NCBI RefSeq assembly: GCF_032878955.1
Contig: NZ_CP043839.1
Span: 1,302,001-1,366,000 of the forward strand
DNA from: Butyricimonas paravirosa
Lineage (GTDB): Bacteria > Bacteroidota > Bacteroidia > Bacteroidales > Marinifilaceae
Reading direction: 5' to 3'
DNA: 64,000 nt
Under the pieces are notes generated by a model that worked only from the letters and a program-made list of their open reading frames with translations, ran no database searches and had not been told where the DNA came from. The position numbers and the translations under genes were made by a program. Below are positions 1 through 8,757 of this stretch, piece after piece. Every line of letters starts with the position of its first letter. Position 1 is the stretch's first letter.

Positions 1-10
1 ACATCAGTAT

Positions 11-658
11 ATGGATCTTTTGGAGCATCTCATCAAAGGTGGTGACTTCAAAGCGTTGAGAGAAGACGCGATAGTACACGTCCAAGATCTATTTGACGAG
101 GCCGTTGATGCCGAAAAGAAAAAAACTTTGTTAATCCTATTGTCCATGGTCGATGACATTTCTATATACCGAAGCATTGAATCGTTCCAGAAACAAGATA
201 CCCCGATCAAACCGTGGGCAACCATAGCCTTGCAACAATCCCGGATGCTGATTCAATCCAACCTGCTGGACGAATCGACCGTGTTCGTATCCACCGGCCT
301 AGGCGGTCACGACACGCTGTTACGTTATTTTTGTGTTTATGTTGCCAACGAGGGGGTTACACTACAACCTTTCCAGTGGGATATTGCCCAAAAAGAGACA
401 GAATTGGTCATTAGCAAAAGCCAAGGAGAGATCGAACAAATCGAACAATTCGAGAAATACATCACGTTCACCCTTCTGTTACCAATCGAGGCTAACCTAA
501 AAGAGATTTTCAATTCGATTATAGACGAGTGTAACACTTACGGGAACTTTTTAAGCGAAAACATCATCATCACGAACGTGAAAAAACTTTCCACCAAAGA
601 GATTGAGGATTTCTTGGAAACTAAATCCCCTCCAAAGCACAAATCAAGACCATTCTAG
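11..658 (+). CDS. Conserved hypothetical protein, possibly 5'-truncated
   Basis: A 215-residue soluble, acidic, mostly helical-looking protein with no signal peptide or membrane segment. I do not recognise the family. The ATG at 11 is the first in frame, but the frame stays open to the left edge of the window (codons at 2-10 contain no stop), so the true start may lie outside. The C-terminus is basic and proline-rich (residues about 205-215). Its stop codon (656-658) overlaps by two bases the stop of the convergent acetyltransferase gene. Function unknown. Confidence 0.7.
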   Translation: MDLLEHLIKGGDFKALREDAIVHVQDLFDEAVDAEKKKTLLILLSMVDDISIYRSIESFQKQDTPIKPWATIALQQSRMLIQSNLLDESTVFVSTGLGGHDTLLRYFCVYVANEGVTLQPFQWDIAQKETELVISKSQGEIEQIEQFEKYITFTLLLPIEANLKEIFNSIIDECNTYGNFLSENIIITNVKKLSTKEIEDFLETKSPPKHKSRPF

Positions 659-1713
659 TCCAGCATCAAGCTTATGAAAGGACTACATTTTTTGAAATAA
701 GGCTCCAACTCGGGAAAATGTTCCGGGTGGTAGCCTAAAAGCAATTGCGTCAGTTCCTGCACGGACAACTCCGCCTCCACCTGCTTTGCATTATCACAAA
801 CACAATCTCCTTTCCCGATTACGTATATTCCCGTGTTTTCCGGAATCCAGTCATCCGTTACTTTCAGCACGAGATCCTGCTCCGGATTATTCACGGCATA
901 CAAACGGAGCATTTGTTCCACGTCCAACACACGTGCCATTCCCCGGTGCTCATCCGCTTTTCCGGCAGGAAGTACACGGCAATATATCTCCGCCGCATCC
1001 AGATATTTCATCACTCCCCACAAAGCCACCCGTTTGACATCCTCGGAGTCATACATTCCATCCAGTACCAAAGCATGATTTCCTCTCGGTTCGGCAAAAG
1101 CCATCCCAACAATATTTTTATCGCTATACACGACAATCAACGCCCCTCCATCCATTCGCAAACTTTCCACGATCACCTCAAAATCTTCCCGTTCATGCTG
1201 CACGCAACAAGGACGTAAACGCATCATTGACTGAAAATAATTAAACAAGTCATCCGTTAACAACCCCACCTCCCGAATAGCTTCCACCCGAAAATGATCC
1301 GCAACCGGTTTATCCAAAATCGTGTAATGTTCCAGAGTATAATCAAAAACAGTCGCATACCCCATCTTTCCGTAATAATCATACAACCATTCACTGGCCG
1401 GAATCAGGGTACTCACGGGAATCTTTCTTCCTCTCATCACGTAGAAAGCCTCCCGCAGTAACTTCGTCATCACGCCCCGGGCCCGGGCCAATGGATGAGT
1501 ACAAGCCCCCGAAATATACCCTGTTACAATTTGTGTCACGCCAAAAGTCATAGGGTAAAGAGGAGTTTGTAAAGCAGCAATAGCCGCACCTTGTTCATCC
1601 CAATACACCAGAGCATTCTCCTCCTTGTATTTTTTGTCAAAATAGAATTGAATGAACTCTTCCGTATCATCAAAACACACCCTCCATAACTCCATGACTT
1701 CCCGTTTCATCAT
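655..1713 (-). CDS. GNAT-family N-acetyltransferase with C-terminal SCP2-like domain (Eis type)
   Basis: About 352 residues. The N-terminal half is a GNAT fold: the acetyl-CoA pyrophosphate-binding loop is seen as RARGVMTKLL near residue 78, followed by a second alpha/beta section. The C-terminal 100 residues resemble an SCP2/sterol-carrier-like domain, which is the architecture of Eis-like acetyltransferases. These transfer acetyl from acetyl-CoA to amines; the substrate here is unknown. The start is set at the ATG at 1713 (MMKREV); the open frame upstream begins only with a TTG. It lies downstream of the DUF2156 gene with a hairpin between them, so it may have its own promoter. It is cytoplasmic. 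Confidence 0.8.
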   Translation of the reverse strand: MMKREVMELWRVCFDDTEEFIQFYFDKKYKEENALVYWDEQGAAIAALQTPLYPMTFGVTQIVTGYISGACTHPLARARGVMTKLLREAFYVMRGRKIPVSTLIPASEWLYDYYGKMGYATVFDYTLEHYTILDKPVADHFRVEAIREVGLLTDDLFNYFQSMMRLRPCCVQHEREDFEVIVESLRMDGGALIVVYSDKNIVGMAFAEPRGNHALVLDGMYDSEDVKRVALWGVMKYLDAAEIYCRVLPAGKADEHRGMARVLDVEQMLRLYAVNNPEQDLVLKVTDDWIPENTGIYVIGKGDCVCDNAKQVEAELSVQELTQLLLGYHPEHFPELEPYFKKCSPFISLMLD

Positions 1714-1740
1714 ACACGTATTTAAATTAAACAACCTTTG

Positions 1741-1761
1741 AAATGAGAGATTTTCTCATTT
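1741..1761 (-). terminator. Hairpin after the DUF2156 gene
   Basis: AAATGAGA (1741-1748) pairs with TCTCATTT (1754-1761) around a 5-nt loop. It starts immediately after the stop codon of the minus-strand DUF2156 gene. The stem is A/T-rich and there is no good T-tract on the minus strand, so termination may be leaky into the acetyltransferase gene. Confidence 0.5.
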
Positions 1762-2658
1762 TCAACTTTCAATTAATTCGGCATACCCTTTCTCCAATAA
1801 TATCACCGGACGATAAGATAGTTTCGCCTTTCTCAATCCCGGAATTCCCAAATCTTCCTCCCGATTCAGATAAACATATTGTTCCGGGATATGCCGTGCG
1901 AACTCCTGATTCAAAATATTATACGAACCGTCAATATGACTATCAGCCTTCTCGATATGAACGGCAAAGGTATCATGATTTACCGGGGCGCCATACGTGA
2001 ACCCGACGATTTCATCATCCACCCAGAGCGCTCCTCCAACCAAACCAAGAGCATCAAAATTTCGCAACGCAATATTCAATGCTTTTCGCTCGTTTATCAA
2101 ACTCTCCTCTTCCTCACAATCATGCTCTTCACACCATTTTTCCTCTAGTTCCAAACAATGCGGGATCAAATCTACTGTTAATGGCGTGTACTTGTAATTA
2201 TAGGTGCGTTTGAACTTATTCACGTGATTCCGTTTAGGCTGAAAATTTTTACCTTTCAATTCAGCCAGCTCTTGACGGGAATAAATATAATCAAAATAAT
2301 CCCGATCCAACCGATAATCAAAACTTCCCGGAAACTCCCGGTTGAACCATTCCTCCAACTCCGGAAAAACTCCATGTACACGTAAAACGTGTCCTTCGGT
2401 CTTGGCTTGCTGTTTCAACAACTCGATCACATTCTTCACATCCCCGGTTCCCACGGGCATCGTGTACACGACACTTTCCTCATCCAATGTAAAACGCACC
2501 ACGAGACAGTCATCGACCACAGCGTAATGACTATTGGTCAAGAACTGCCACGTGTACAAGTTCACAAACGAAAGATTGCAATCCCGGTTCCCACATGCCA
2601 AAAAATAAGTCGTTATTAACTCTTTATCCTCTATTCTGATCGGTTTAAAATCTATCAT
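1762..2658 (-). CDS. DUF2156 protein (phosphatidylglycerol lysyltransferase C-terminal-like, GNAT fold)
   Basis: About 298 residues, cytoplasmic. It matches the DUF2156 / LPG_synthase_C family. The motif DYFDYIYSRQELAELKGK near residues 120-137, followed by KRNHVNKF, is characteristic of this family in Bacteroidales, and the C-terminal half has a GNAT-like fold (GLRKAKLSYRP near the end). Relatives include the aminoacyl-transfer domain of MprF, but stand-alone members lack the membrane flippase and their substrate is unknown. The start is placed at the ATG at 2658, because a -7 box at 2682-2689 lies where the longer GTG-started version would begin. Confidence 0.78.
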   Translation of the reverse strand: MIDFKPIRIEDKELITTYFLACGNRDCNLSFVNLYTWQFLTNSHYAVVDDCLVVRFTLDEESVVYTMPVGTGDVKNVIELLKQQAKTEGHVLRVHGVFPELEEWFNREFPGSFDYRLDRDYFDYIYSRQELAELKGKNFQPKRNHVNKFKRTYNYKYTPLTVDLIPHCLELEEKWCEEHDCEEEESLINERKALNIALRNFDALGLVGGALWVDDEIVGFTYGAPVNHDTFAVHIEKADSHIDGSYNILNQEFARHIPEQYVYLNREEDLGIPGLRKAKLSYRPVILLEKGYAELIES

Positions 2659-2681
2659 ATAATTACTTTTAATTTCCGTCA

Positions 2682-2689
2682 CAAAGATA
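2682..2689 (-). promoter_or_regulatory. -7 promoter box (TATCTTTG) for the DUF2156 gene
   Basis: The minus strand reads TATCTTTG, an exact match to the Bacteroidota sigma-ABfr -7 consensus TAnnTTTG. Transcription would begin near 2675, about 17 nt before the ATG at 2658. The box sits in the 44-nt gap after poxB, which suggests separate expression from poxB. I see no clear -33 TTG. Confidence 0.6.
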
Positions 2690-2702
2690 CGATCTTTCTC
2701 AT

Positions 2703-4442
2703 TTATAAAACCTCCTTCATATGTCTAAAATTAGAACTGATCGTATCCAGTATCTCCCGCGTCCGTCCGTTTATCATCAATTTATACATGGATTGGGCAA
2801 ACCCCATCATCTGGCTCCACTCCACTTTAGGCGGCATGGCCAAAGCATTCGGATCTGTCATCACGTTTACAAGTACCGGCCCGTCAATATTCATCGCCTG
2901 TTCCAGCACGGCTTGTACCTTCTCCGGATCGTTCACCGTGAATCCCTCCATTCCCATCGCTTTTGCCACAAGCGCAAAGTCTGGATTGTCCATATCCGTC
3001 TGCCAATCCGGTAACCCGGCAACCTCCATTTCCAACTTCACCATTCCCAAAGAACGATTATTGAACACGACAATTTTTACGGGTAATTTATACTGCACGA
3101 TTGTCGAAAGATCCCCCAGTAACATGGAGATTCCCCCATCCCCACACAAAGCCCAAACTTGCCGCTCCGGAAAGGCCAGCGAGGCCCCGATCGCTTGCGG
3201 AACAGCATTTGCCATTGAACCATGATTAAAAGAGCCTAACATTTTTCTCTCTCCCGTCCCGTGCAGATAGCGCGCTCCCCATACACACGTCATCCCCGTA
3301 TCAACCGTGAAAATCGCATCCTTCGACGCCAATTGATCCACGACGGACATCACGTACTCCGGATGAATTTTATCTGTTTGTCCTTTCTCCTCCACGTAAG
3401 CATTCAAGTTCTCCTTCACCCGTTCATACCCTTTCAATTGTTTCTGCAAAAAATCATCTGTCTGTTTTTGCTTGATACGAGGCAACAATGCCTGTAACGT
3501 ACTCTTCACATCCCCACATAGCCCCATAGCCACCTTGGCCCGTCGTCCTAAACGTTCCGGCTTAATATCCACCTGCACGATCGTGTTGTTTTCCGGCATA
3601 AAGGCTGCATACGGGAAATCTGTTCCCAACATCACCAGCACTTCCGCCTCGTGCATACTGTCATACCCGGAAGGCATCCCTAGCAAACCGGTCATTCCCA
3701 CCTCGTTAGGATTATCATATTGTATCTCCATCTTACTCTTAAAAGAATATGCCACGGGAGAATTCAGCAACCCGGACAATTCCACCACTTCGGCGTGGGC
3801 ATCCTTGGCCCCGATCCCACAAAACAAAGTTATCTTTTCCTTCCCATTCAATAAATCAGCCAACGCATCCAATTCTTCATCCGAGGGACGTATGGAAGGA
3901 TGTGTCGGAAATGTCTTAACGGCAGAAAATATCTCCTCTGCCCCACGAGCAGTCACGTCCCCGGGAACCCCGATCACGGCTACTCCCGAACCGGAAATTG
4001 CCGCTTGCATGGCAGCCTGCAACATACGAGGCATCTGGCAGGGCGTGGTCGCCACCTGGTTATAATAACTACAATCTTCGAACAACTTCATCGTGTCCGT
4101 TTCCTGAAAATAACGAGTCCCGAATTCACTCGTGGCCATCGTGGAGGCAATCGCTAACACCGGGACACCCGAACGATGCGCATCATATAGCCCGTTAATC
4201 AAATGAACGTGTCCCGGACCACTACTTCCGGCACAACAAGCCAATTGCCCGTGTAATTGAGCCTCCGCCCCAGCCGCATAGGCTCCGACTTCCTCGTGGC
4301 GCACGTGAACCCACTGAATCTTACCATTTTTCCTTACGGCATCATTTATCTCATTCAAACTATCGCCCGTGACGGCATAAATTCTTTTCACACCGGCCTC
4401 AACCAGCATATCAACCAACTGTTCTGCAACTTTTTTAGCCAT
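2703..4442 (-). CDS. poxB: Pyruvate oxidase / pyruvate dehydrogenase (quinone), ThDP- and FAD-dependent
   Basis: At 579 residues it is close to E. coli PoxB (572). It should decarboxylate pyruvate to acetate and CO2 and pass electrons to membrane quinone. The ThDP-binding N-domain has the catalytic Glu in HEEVGAYAAGAE (residues 49-60). The central FAD-type domain follows, and the C-terminal ThDP/Mg motif runs from GDGG (434-437) to NN (461-462). The last 20-odd residues could form the amphipathic lipid-activated helix of PoxB. The ATG at 4442 has an AGGA about 4 nt upstream. Other ThDP oxidases (acetolactate synthase, oxalyl-CoA decarboxylase) fit less well at the N- and C-termini. Confidence 0.88.
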   Translation of the reverse strand: MAKKVAEQLVDMLVEAGVKRIYAVTGDSLNEINDAVRKNGKIQWVHVRHEEVGAYAAGAEAQLHGQLACCAGSSGPGHVHLINGLYDAHRSGVPVLAIASTMATSEFGTRYFQETDTMKLFEDCSYYNQVATTPCQMPRMLQAAMQAAISGSGVAVIGVPGDVTARGAEEIFSAVKTFPTHPSIRPSDEELDALADLLNGKEKITLFCGIGAKDAHAEVVELSGLLNSPVAYSFKSKMEIQYDNPNEVGMTGLLGMPSGYDSMHEAEVLVMLGTDFPYAAFMPENNTIVQVDIKPERLGRRAKVAMGLCGDVKSTLQALLPRIKQKQTDDFLQKQLKGYERVKENLNAYVEEKGQTDKIHPEYVMSVVDQLASKDAIFTVDTGMTCVWGARYLHGTGERKMLGSFNHGSMANAVPQAIGASLAFPERQVWALCGDGGISMLLGDLSTIVQYKLPVKIVVFNNRSLGMVKLEMEVAGLPDWQTDMDNPDFALVAKAMGMEGFTVNDPEKVQAVLEQAMNIDGPVLVNVMTDPNALAMPPKVEWSQMMGFAQSMYKLMINGRTREILDTISSNFRHMKEVL

Positions 4443-4504
4443 AGATCCTGTATTTTATATTGTTTTTAGTCTCTATGGCTAAAACGAAAAATAAAAAGAA
4501 AAGT

Positions 4505-5935
4505 TTATATTTTAGGAGCCAGAAACGCTCCCACCCGTGATATGTTTGCCTCTTTACGACAGTCATTAATCGTGACACGAATAGTCTCCACGGCAACATC
4601 CGGGATATGCAACAAACGTTTATAACCAATCGTACCCCCTTTTCCCAACACCTGCCAAGTACCATTCACCAACCCTTCCACGGTAAACGACTCCACCCGC
4701 TGTCCCCGGCTAATATCTTCCTGCAACAAGATCGTGTTTATCGTACATCCCTTCCCCAAGGTATATTCTTTACTTTCCCCCTGCCGGGCTGTCCACGCCC
4801 GAGCCCACCGGGAAACAAAATCTTTCGCATACATCTTTTCCAGATACTCTCCGAATTCTTTTAACCGAGTGACATCGGTCTCGCAAAGCACACCCCGCTT
4901 ATCTGGTGACACATTCAGCAATAAAGAAGAATTACATCCCACGGACTGGAAATAAACCCTCACCAATTCCGACAAAGATTTCACTTTCAAATCTTCCCTC
5001 TCGTGATAAAACCAGCTAGGACGAATAGAGACCGACACCTCCGAAGGATACCAGAACAATTCCGTCGCACGATCAATAATCTCTTTTCCCCCAAGATCCC
5101 GGGAAAACACGCTTAAACGCATCTCTTCATTACGCTTTTTCGCATCCGGATAACACCCCGGGACCAACGCAACGGAACTCCATTCGGCCCCACGCCCTCT
5201 CGCACTTTCATTCCCGATCCAACGAATATCATCACCATAAAAAGCCGTAACCGCGTTAGGCTGTAACTTATGAATCGTTTTCAATATCAATTCCCAGTCA
5301 TATTCCTGTCTTTTCCCGTCAATGCCTATCTCACTAGTCCCATCCAACCAAATTTCATCTATTTTCCCGTACTCGGTCAATAATTCCGTCAGTTGTTTCA
5401 CGAAAAACTCGTTGTACCGGGGAGAGTCCCCGTAATAAGAAATGTTCCGATCCAAAAGGGATAAATAAATTCCGAATCTCATCCCGTTCCGGTCACACGC
5501 TTTTTTCAATTCCCGAACTACATCGCCTTTCCCGTTTTTCCACGGAGAGGCCGTGATAGCATGACGAGTCGTTTTTGTCGGCCACAAACAAAAACCATCA
5601 TGATGTTTGGCGGTCAGCACGACGGACTTGAGGCCTCCCGCCTTTAACGCCTTCACCCACTGCTCCGCATCCAGCGCTACCGGATTGAACATCACCGGAA
5701 ACTCCTTGCCGTCACCTTGTTCTTTCCCGGTAAACGTGTTTATTCCAAAATGGATGAAAGCTGTCAATTCCAACTGCTGCCAGGCTAATTGCTGCTTTGT
5801 CGGGACCAGTCTTGCTGCCATCTCCACTTTCTCCTCCAGTGTAACCTTCTCCGGAAAACGAACATTTTTTTCAAAATATTTCCCCTTCTGAGCCTCGGCC
5901 GACAAAGAAATCACGCATAAAAAACACCAAATCAT
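4505..5935 (-). CDS. Secreted alpha-L-fucosidase, glycoside hydrolase family 29
   Basis: About 476 residues from the ATG at 5935, beginning with a signal peptide (MIWCFLCVISLSAEAQ). The GH29 (beta/alpha)8 catalytic domain covers roughly residues 35-340, with HFGINTF (about 62-68), KHHDGF (110-115) and the predicted nucleophile Asp198 in IDEIWLDG. The remaining about 120 residues look like a beta-sandwich, galactose-binding-type domain. It should release terminal L-fucose from host mucin or milk glycans in the periplasm or at the surface. The frame continues upstream to a TTG at 5992, but only the ATG gives a normal start. It is divergent from fbaB and does not adjoin any susC/D pair. Confidence 0.88.
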   Translation of the reverse strand: MIWCFLCVISLSAEAQKGKYFEKNVRFPEKVTLEEKVEMAARLVPTKQQLAWQQLELTAFIHFGINTFTGKEQGDGKEFPVMFNPVALDAEQWVKALKAGGLKSVVLTAKHHDGFCLWPTKTTRHAITASPWKNGKGDVVRELKKACDRNGMRFGIYLSLLDRNISYYGDSPRYNEFFVKQLTELLTEYGKIDEIWLDGTSEIGIDGKRQEYDWELILKTIHKLQPNAVTAFYGDDIRWIGNESARGRGAEWSSVALVPGCYPDAKKRNEEMRLSVFSRDLGGKEIIDRATELFWYPSEVSVSIRPSWFYHEREDLKVKSLSELVRVYFQSVGCNSSLLLNVSPDKRGVLCETDVTRLKEFGEYLEKMYAKDFVSRWARAWTARQGESKEYTLGKGCTINTILLQEDISRGQRVESFTVEGLVNGTWQVLGKGGTIGYKRLLHIPDVAVETIRVTINDCRKEANISRVGAFLAPKI

Positions 5936-6061
5936 ATAGCATATTCTCACAGCAGTCACAATTATTGTTATAATAAATGTAAAAATAAACAATTTTTCTC
6001 ATTTAGACAACAAAAATCTAATTATTCACGTATGAAACTAAATAATATAATATCAATTAAT

Positions 6062-7120
6062 ATGAGTACAAACAAAATAATCGAAATCCTAGGAGATCAA
6101 AGTGATTTCCTATTGAACCACACCTGTAAAACCATTGATAAATCGTTACTTCACATCCCGTCACCCAATACTATTGATGAAATTTGGATATCATCCGATA
6201 GAAATACCCGTACTCTGAACAGTCTGCAAAGCATCCTGAGTCACGGCCGTTTAGCAAATACCGGCTACGTGTCCATTCTCCCCGTGGATCAAGGAGTTGA
6301 ACACACGGCAGGAGCGTCTTTCGCCCCAAATCCTCTCTATTTTGATCCGGAAAACATCATAAAACTTGCTATCGAGGGCGGGTGTAACGCCGTGGCATCA
6401 ACATTCGGAGTACTCGGAGCCGTGGCTCGTAAATACGCTCACAAAATCCCGTTCATAGTGAAAATCAATCATAATGAACTACTAACCTACCCGACTCAAT
6501 ACGACCAAACACTATACGGTACGGTGGAAGAGGCATGGAATATGGGAGCCGCTGCGGTAGGTGCCACAATTTACTTCGGCTCACCGGAAAGTCGCAGACA
6601 AATACTAGAAGTATCAGAGGCATTTTCCCATGCACATGAACTAGGTATGGCAACCATCCTCTGGTGTTACCTTCGTAACGGAAGTTTCAAAAAAGACGGA
6701 GTAGATTACCACTCGGCAGCAGATTTGACAGGACAGGCCAATCACCTAGGGGCAACGATCCAAGCTGACATCGTAAAACAAAAGCTCCCGACGGTTAACG
6801 GGGGATTTACCGAACTTAAATTCGGAAAAACGAATGAAAAAGTTTATACCGAACTTACGTCCTCCCACCCGATAGACCTCTGCCGCTACCAAGTGGCCAA
6901 CAGCTACATGGGACGCATTGGCCTGATCAACTCCGGGGGTGAATCTAAAGGAGCGTCCGATTTAAAAGAAGCTGTCATAACAGCCGTAATCAACAAACGA
7001 GCCGGCGGAATGGGACTTATCAGCGGACGGAAAGCCTTCCAGAAACCGATAAACCAAGGTGTAGAATTACTAAATGCTATCCAGGACGTTTACCTGGATA
7101 AAAATATCACGTTAGCCTAA
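6062..7120 (+). CDS. fbaB: Fructose-bisphosphate aldolase class I (FbaB/DhnA type)
   Basis: About 352 residues. It reversibly cleaves fructose-1,6-bisphosphate to DHAP and glyceraldehyde-3-phosphate by Schiff-base chemistry in central carbon metabolism. The (beta/alpha)8 barrel of the DeoC/FbaB family is visible as GYVSILPVDQGVEH, the FIVKINHNELL strand, and the phosphate-binding C-terminal part with GLINSGGESKG and GLISGRKAF. The ATG at 6062 is preferred to that at 6032 because family members typically begin a few residues before the KIIELLGD-like helix. Cytoplasmic and apparently monocistronic; a strong hairpin follows. Confidence 0.9.
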   Translation: MSTNKIIEILGDQSDFLLNHTCKTIDKSLLHIPSPNTIDEIWISSDRNTRTLNSLQSILSHGRLANTGYVSILPVDQGVEHTAGASFAPNPLYFDPENIIKLAIEGGCNAVASTFGVLGAVARKYAHKIPFIVKINHNELLTYPTQYDQTLYGTVEEAWNMGAAAVGATIYFGSPESRRQILEVSEAFSHAHELGMATILWCYLRNGSFKKDGVDYHSAADLTGQANHLGATIQADIVKQKLPTVNGGFTELKFGKTNEKVYTELTSSHPIDLCRYQVANSYMGRIGLINSGGESKGASDLKEAVITAVINKRAGGMGLISGRKAFQKPINQGVELLNAIQDVYLDKNITLA

Positions 7121-7133
7121 CAAAAATAGCAAC

Positions 7134-7172
7134 CAATGAGGGAGTGTCAAAAACTTTTGAGCCCCCTCATTG
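7134..7172 (+). terminator. Long hairpin after fbaB
   Basis: CAATGAGGG (7134-7142) pairs with CCCTCATTG (7164-7172). Inside, TCAAAA (7147-7152) pairs with TTTTGA (7155-7160), giving a nearly continuous stem starting 14 nt after the fbaB stop. No T-tract follows on the plus strand, so it may act as an mRNA 3'-end stabiliser as much as a terminator. Confidence 0.6.
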
Positions 7173-7276
7173 AATCTATAGTATCTCGTATTATTCTCCA
7201 CGGTGTCTCGTCGTACTCTCACTAGTACATAAACTAAATTTCAAGAAAAAATCAAAAGCAGATCAACCCGCCACAT

Positions 7277-7320
7277 CGTTGACCTATCGTTAACCTTTCG
7301 TTAACCTATCGTTGACCTAC
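7277..7320. repeat. Four tandem copies of an 11-bp unit
   Basis: Consecutive units are CGTTGACCTAT, CGTTAACCTTT, CGTTAACCTAT and CGTTGACCTAC (7277, 7288, 7299, 7310). The spacing is exactly 11 bp, about one helical turn. The core GTTAAC/GTTGAC is palindromic or nearly so. The array lies about 80 bp upstream of the -7 box of the radical SAM gene. Confidence 0.85.
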
Positions 7321-7399
7321 CTACGAGACATACCGGAATTCCCCTTGAAAATCCCTTTCGATATAGGAGTAAAACACACTACCTTCTGTTTTTTATTCT

Positions 7400-7407
7400 T
7401 ATCTTTG
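7400..7407 (+). promoter_or_regulatory. -7 promoter box (TATCTTTG) for the DNA-repair radical SAM operon
   Basis: An exact TAnnTTTG match. The predicted start of transcription near 7414 gives a leader of about 20 nt before the ATG at 7434. No clear -33 element was seen at the expected distance. Confidence 0.6.
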
Positions 7408-7433
7408 TGAAGAAGACATAACCCCGGTTCACA

Positions 7434-8693
7434 ATGGATGAAAGAGTACTCGATAAACTAAAAATACTCGCTGAATCAGCGAAATACGATGTATCCTGCG
7501 CATCTAGCGGGACCTCCCGTTCTCACAAAAAAGGACAGATCGGGAGCGCAGAAGGGTGGGGTATATGTCATAGTTTCGCAGAAGACGGACGCTGTATCTC
7601 TCTACTGAAAATCATGCTCACGAACAACTGTATCTACGATTGTGCCTATTGCATCAATCGCAGGAGCAACGACCTGCCGAGAGCCACGTTCTCCGTCACG
7701 GAACTCGTGAACCTGACGATAGAATTCTATCGCCGGAATTACATCGAGGGACTCTTCCTCAGTTCGGGAGTAGTACGCAATCCAGACTACACGATGGAAC
7801 GTTTGGTGAAAGTGGTAAAGGACTTGCGGCAAGTGTACCGCTTTAACGGATACATCCATTTGAAAAGTATTCCCGGGGCCAGCCAAGAACTGGTAAACGA
7901 GGCTGGTTTATACGCGGATCGTATGAGTGTAAACATCGAAATCCCCAACGAACAAAGCCTGCAACTTCTTGCCCCGGAAAAAGATTTTCAAAGTGTATTC
8001 ACCCCCATGCGTTATATCCAACAAGGTATGTTACAAAGCGCCGAGGAACGAAAGAAATACCGCCATGCCCCCCGCTTTGTCCCCGCGGGACAAAGCACAC
8101 AGATGATCGTGGGAGCAACTTCCGATTCGGATAAGGACATTCTACACCTAACCTCTGCACTCTACAAACGTCCAAGCATGAAAAGAGTATATTATTCGGG
8201 ATTCGTCCCCGTCAACGGGTACGACAACCGTCTGCCGGCCTTGAAGCAACCACCTCTTGTAAGAGAAAACCGATTGTATCAAGCCGATTGGTTACTCCGA
8301 TTTTACAATTTCAAAGTAGATGAAATCGTGGATGACTCCTATCCTGATCTAGACCTAGAGATCGACCCGAAACTGGCTTGGGCTCTTCGTCACCCGGAGG
8401 CATTCCCCGTGGACATCAACCGGGCGGATTACGAAATGTTATTACGTGTCCCCGGACTTGGGGTGAAGTCTGCCAAGATGATTCTCACGGCCCGCCGCTA
8501 TTCCCGCTTGGGGACATCACATTTGAAACAAATCGGTGTCGTTCTCAAAAAAGCCCAGTATTTCATCACGTGCAATGAACTGCCTACCCGAACCGTTAAC
8601 GAAATAAAACCCGAAAATGTAAGGCGGATTCTGACACAAAGAAAAGCAAACCGTATCGACGATGGTCAACTGATCATCCCCTTCGTTTATTAA
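7434..8693 (+). CDS. Putative DNA modification/repair radical SAM protein (TIGR03916 type)
   Basis: 419 residues, cytoplasmic. The radical SAM cluster ligands are C66, C70 and C73 in NNCIYDCAYC. The C-terminal part (about 327-355) is a helix-hairpin-helix DNA-binding motif (LLRVPGLGVKSAKMIL). This matches the family annotated as putative DNA modification/repair radical SAM protein, which occurs next to a DUF4130 protein, as it does here (64-nt gap). The chemistry is not established in the literature known to me; damage repair or base modification are possibilities. Confidence 0.88.
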   Translation: MDERVLDKLKILAESAKYDVSCASSGTSRSHKKGQIGSAEGWGICHSFAEDGRCISLLKIMLTNNCIYDCAYCINRRSNDLPRATFSVTELVNLTIEFYRRNYIEGLFLSSGVVRNPDYTMERLVKVVKDLRQVYRFNGYIHLKSIPGASQELVNEAGLYADRMSVNIEIPNEQSLQLLAPEKDFQSVFTPMRYIQQGMLQSAEERKKYRHAPRFVPAGQSTQMIVGATSDSDKDILHLTSALYKRPSMKRVYYSGFVPVNGYDNRLPALKQPPLVRENRLYQADWLLRFYNFKVDEIVDDSYPDLDLEIDPKLAWALRHPEAFPVDINRADYEMLLRVPGLGVKSAKMILTARRYSRLGTSHLKQIGVVLKKAQYFITCNELPTRTVNEIKPENVRRILTQRKANRIDDGQLIIPFVY

Positions 8694-8757
8694 TTGAATT
8701 AATTCGACTTCATGGCACTTGAAATCGTAAATCTAAAATCATAAATCTAAAATTAAT

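Larger units (their letters stand above)
7173..7433. other. Intergenic region between fbaB and the radical SAM gene
   Basis: No gene is seen here. The stretch contains an 11-bp tandem array (7277-7320). Around it, TGTCTCGT at 7204-7211 and ACGAGACA at 7323-7330 form an 8-bp inverted pair about 127 bp apart. The promoter of the radical SAM gene is at the right end. The inverted pair could be the ends of a small mobile or repeat element, or chance. Confidence 0.45.

Noticed and set aside
4505..5935. GH29 fucosidase as the enzyme of a glycan-utilisation locus
   Set aside because: It is several kilobases from the nearest susC/D pair, on a separate transcript, so no operon link is supported.
7277..7320. 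CRISPR-like repeat
   Set aside because: Units are only 11 bp and directly adjacent, without spacers, and no cas gene is present.
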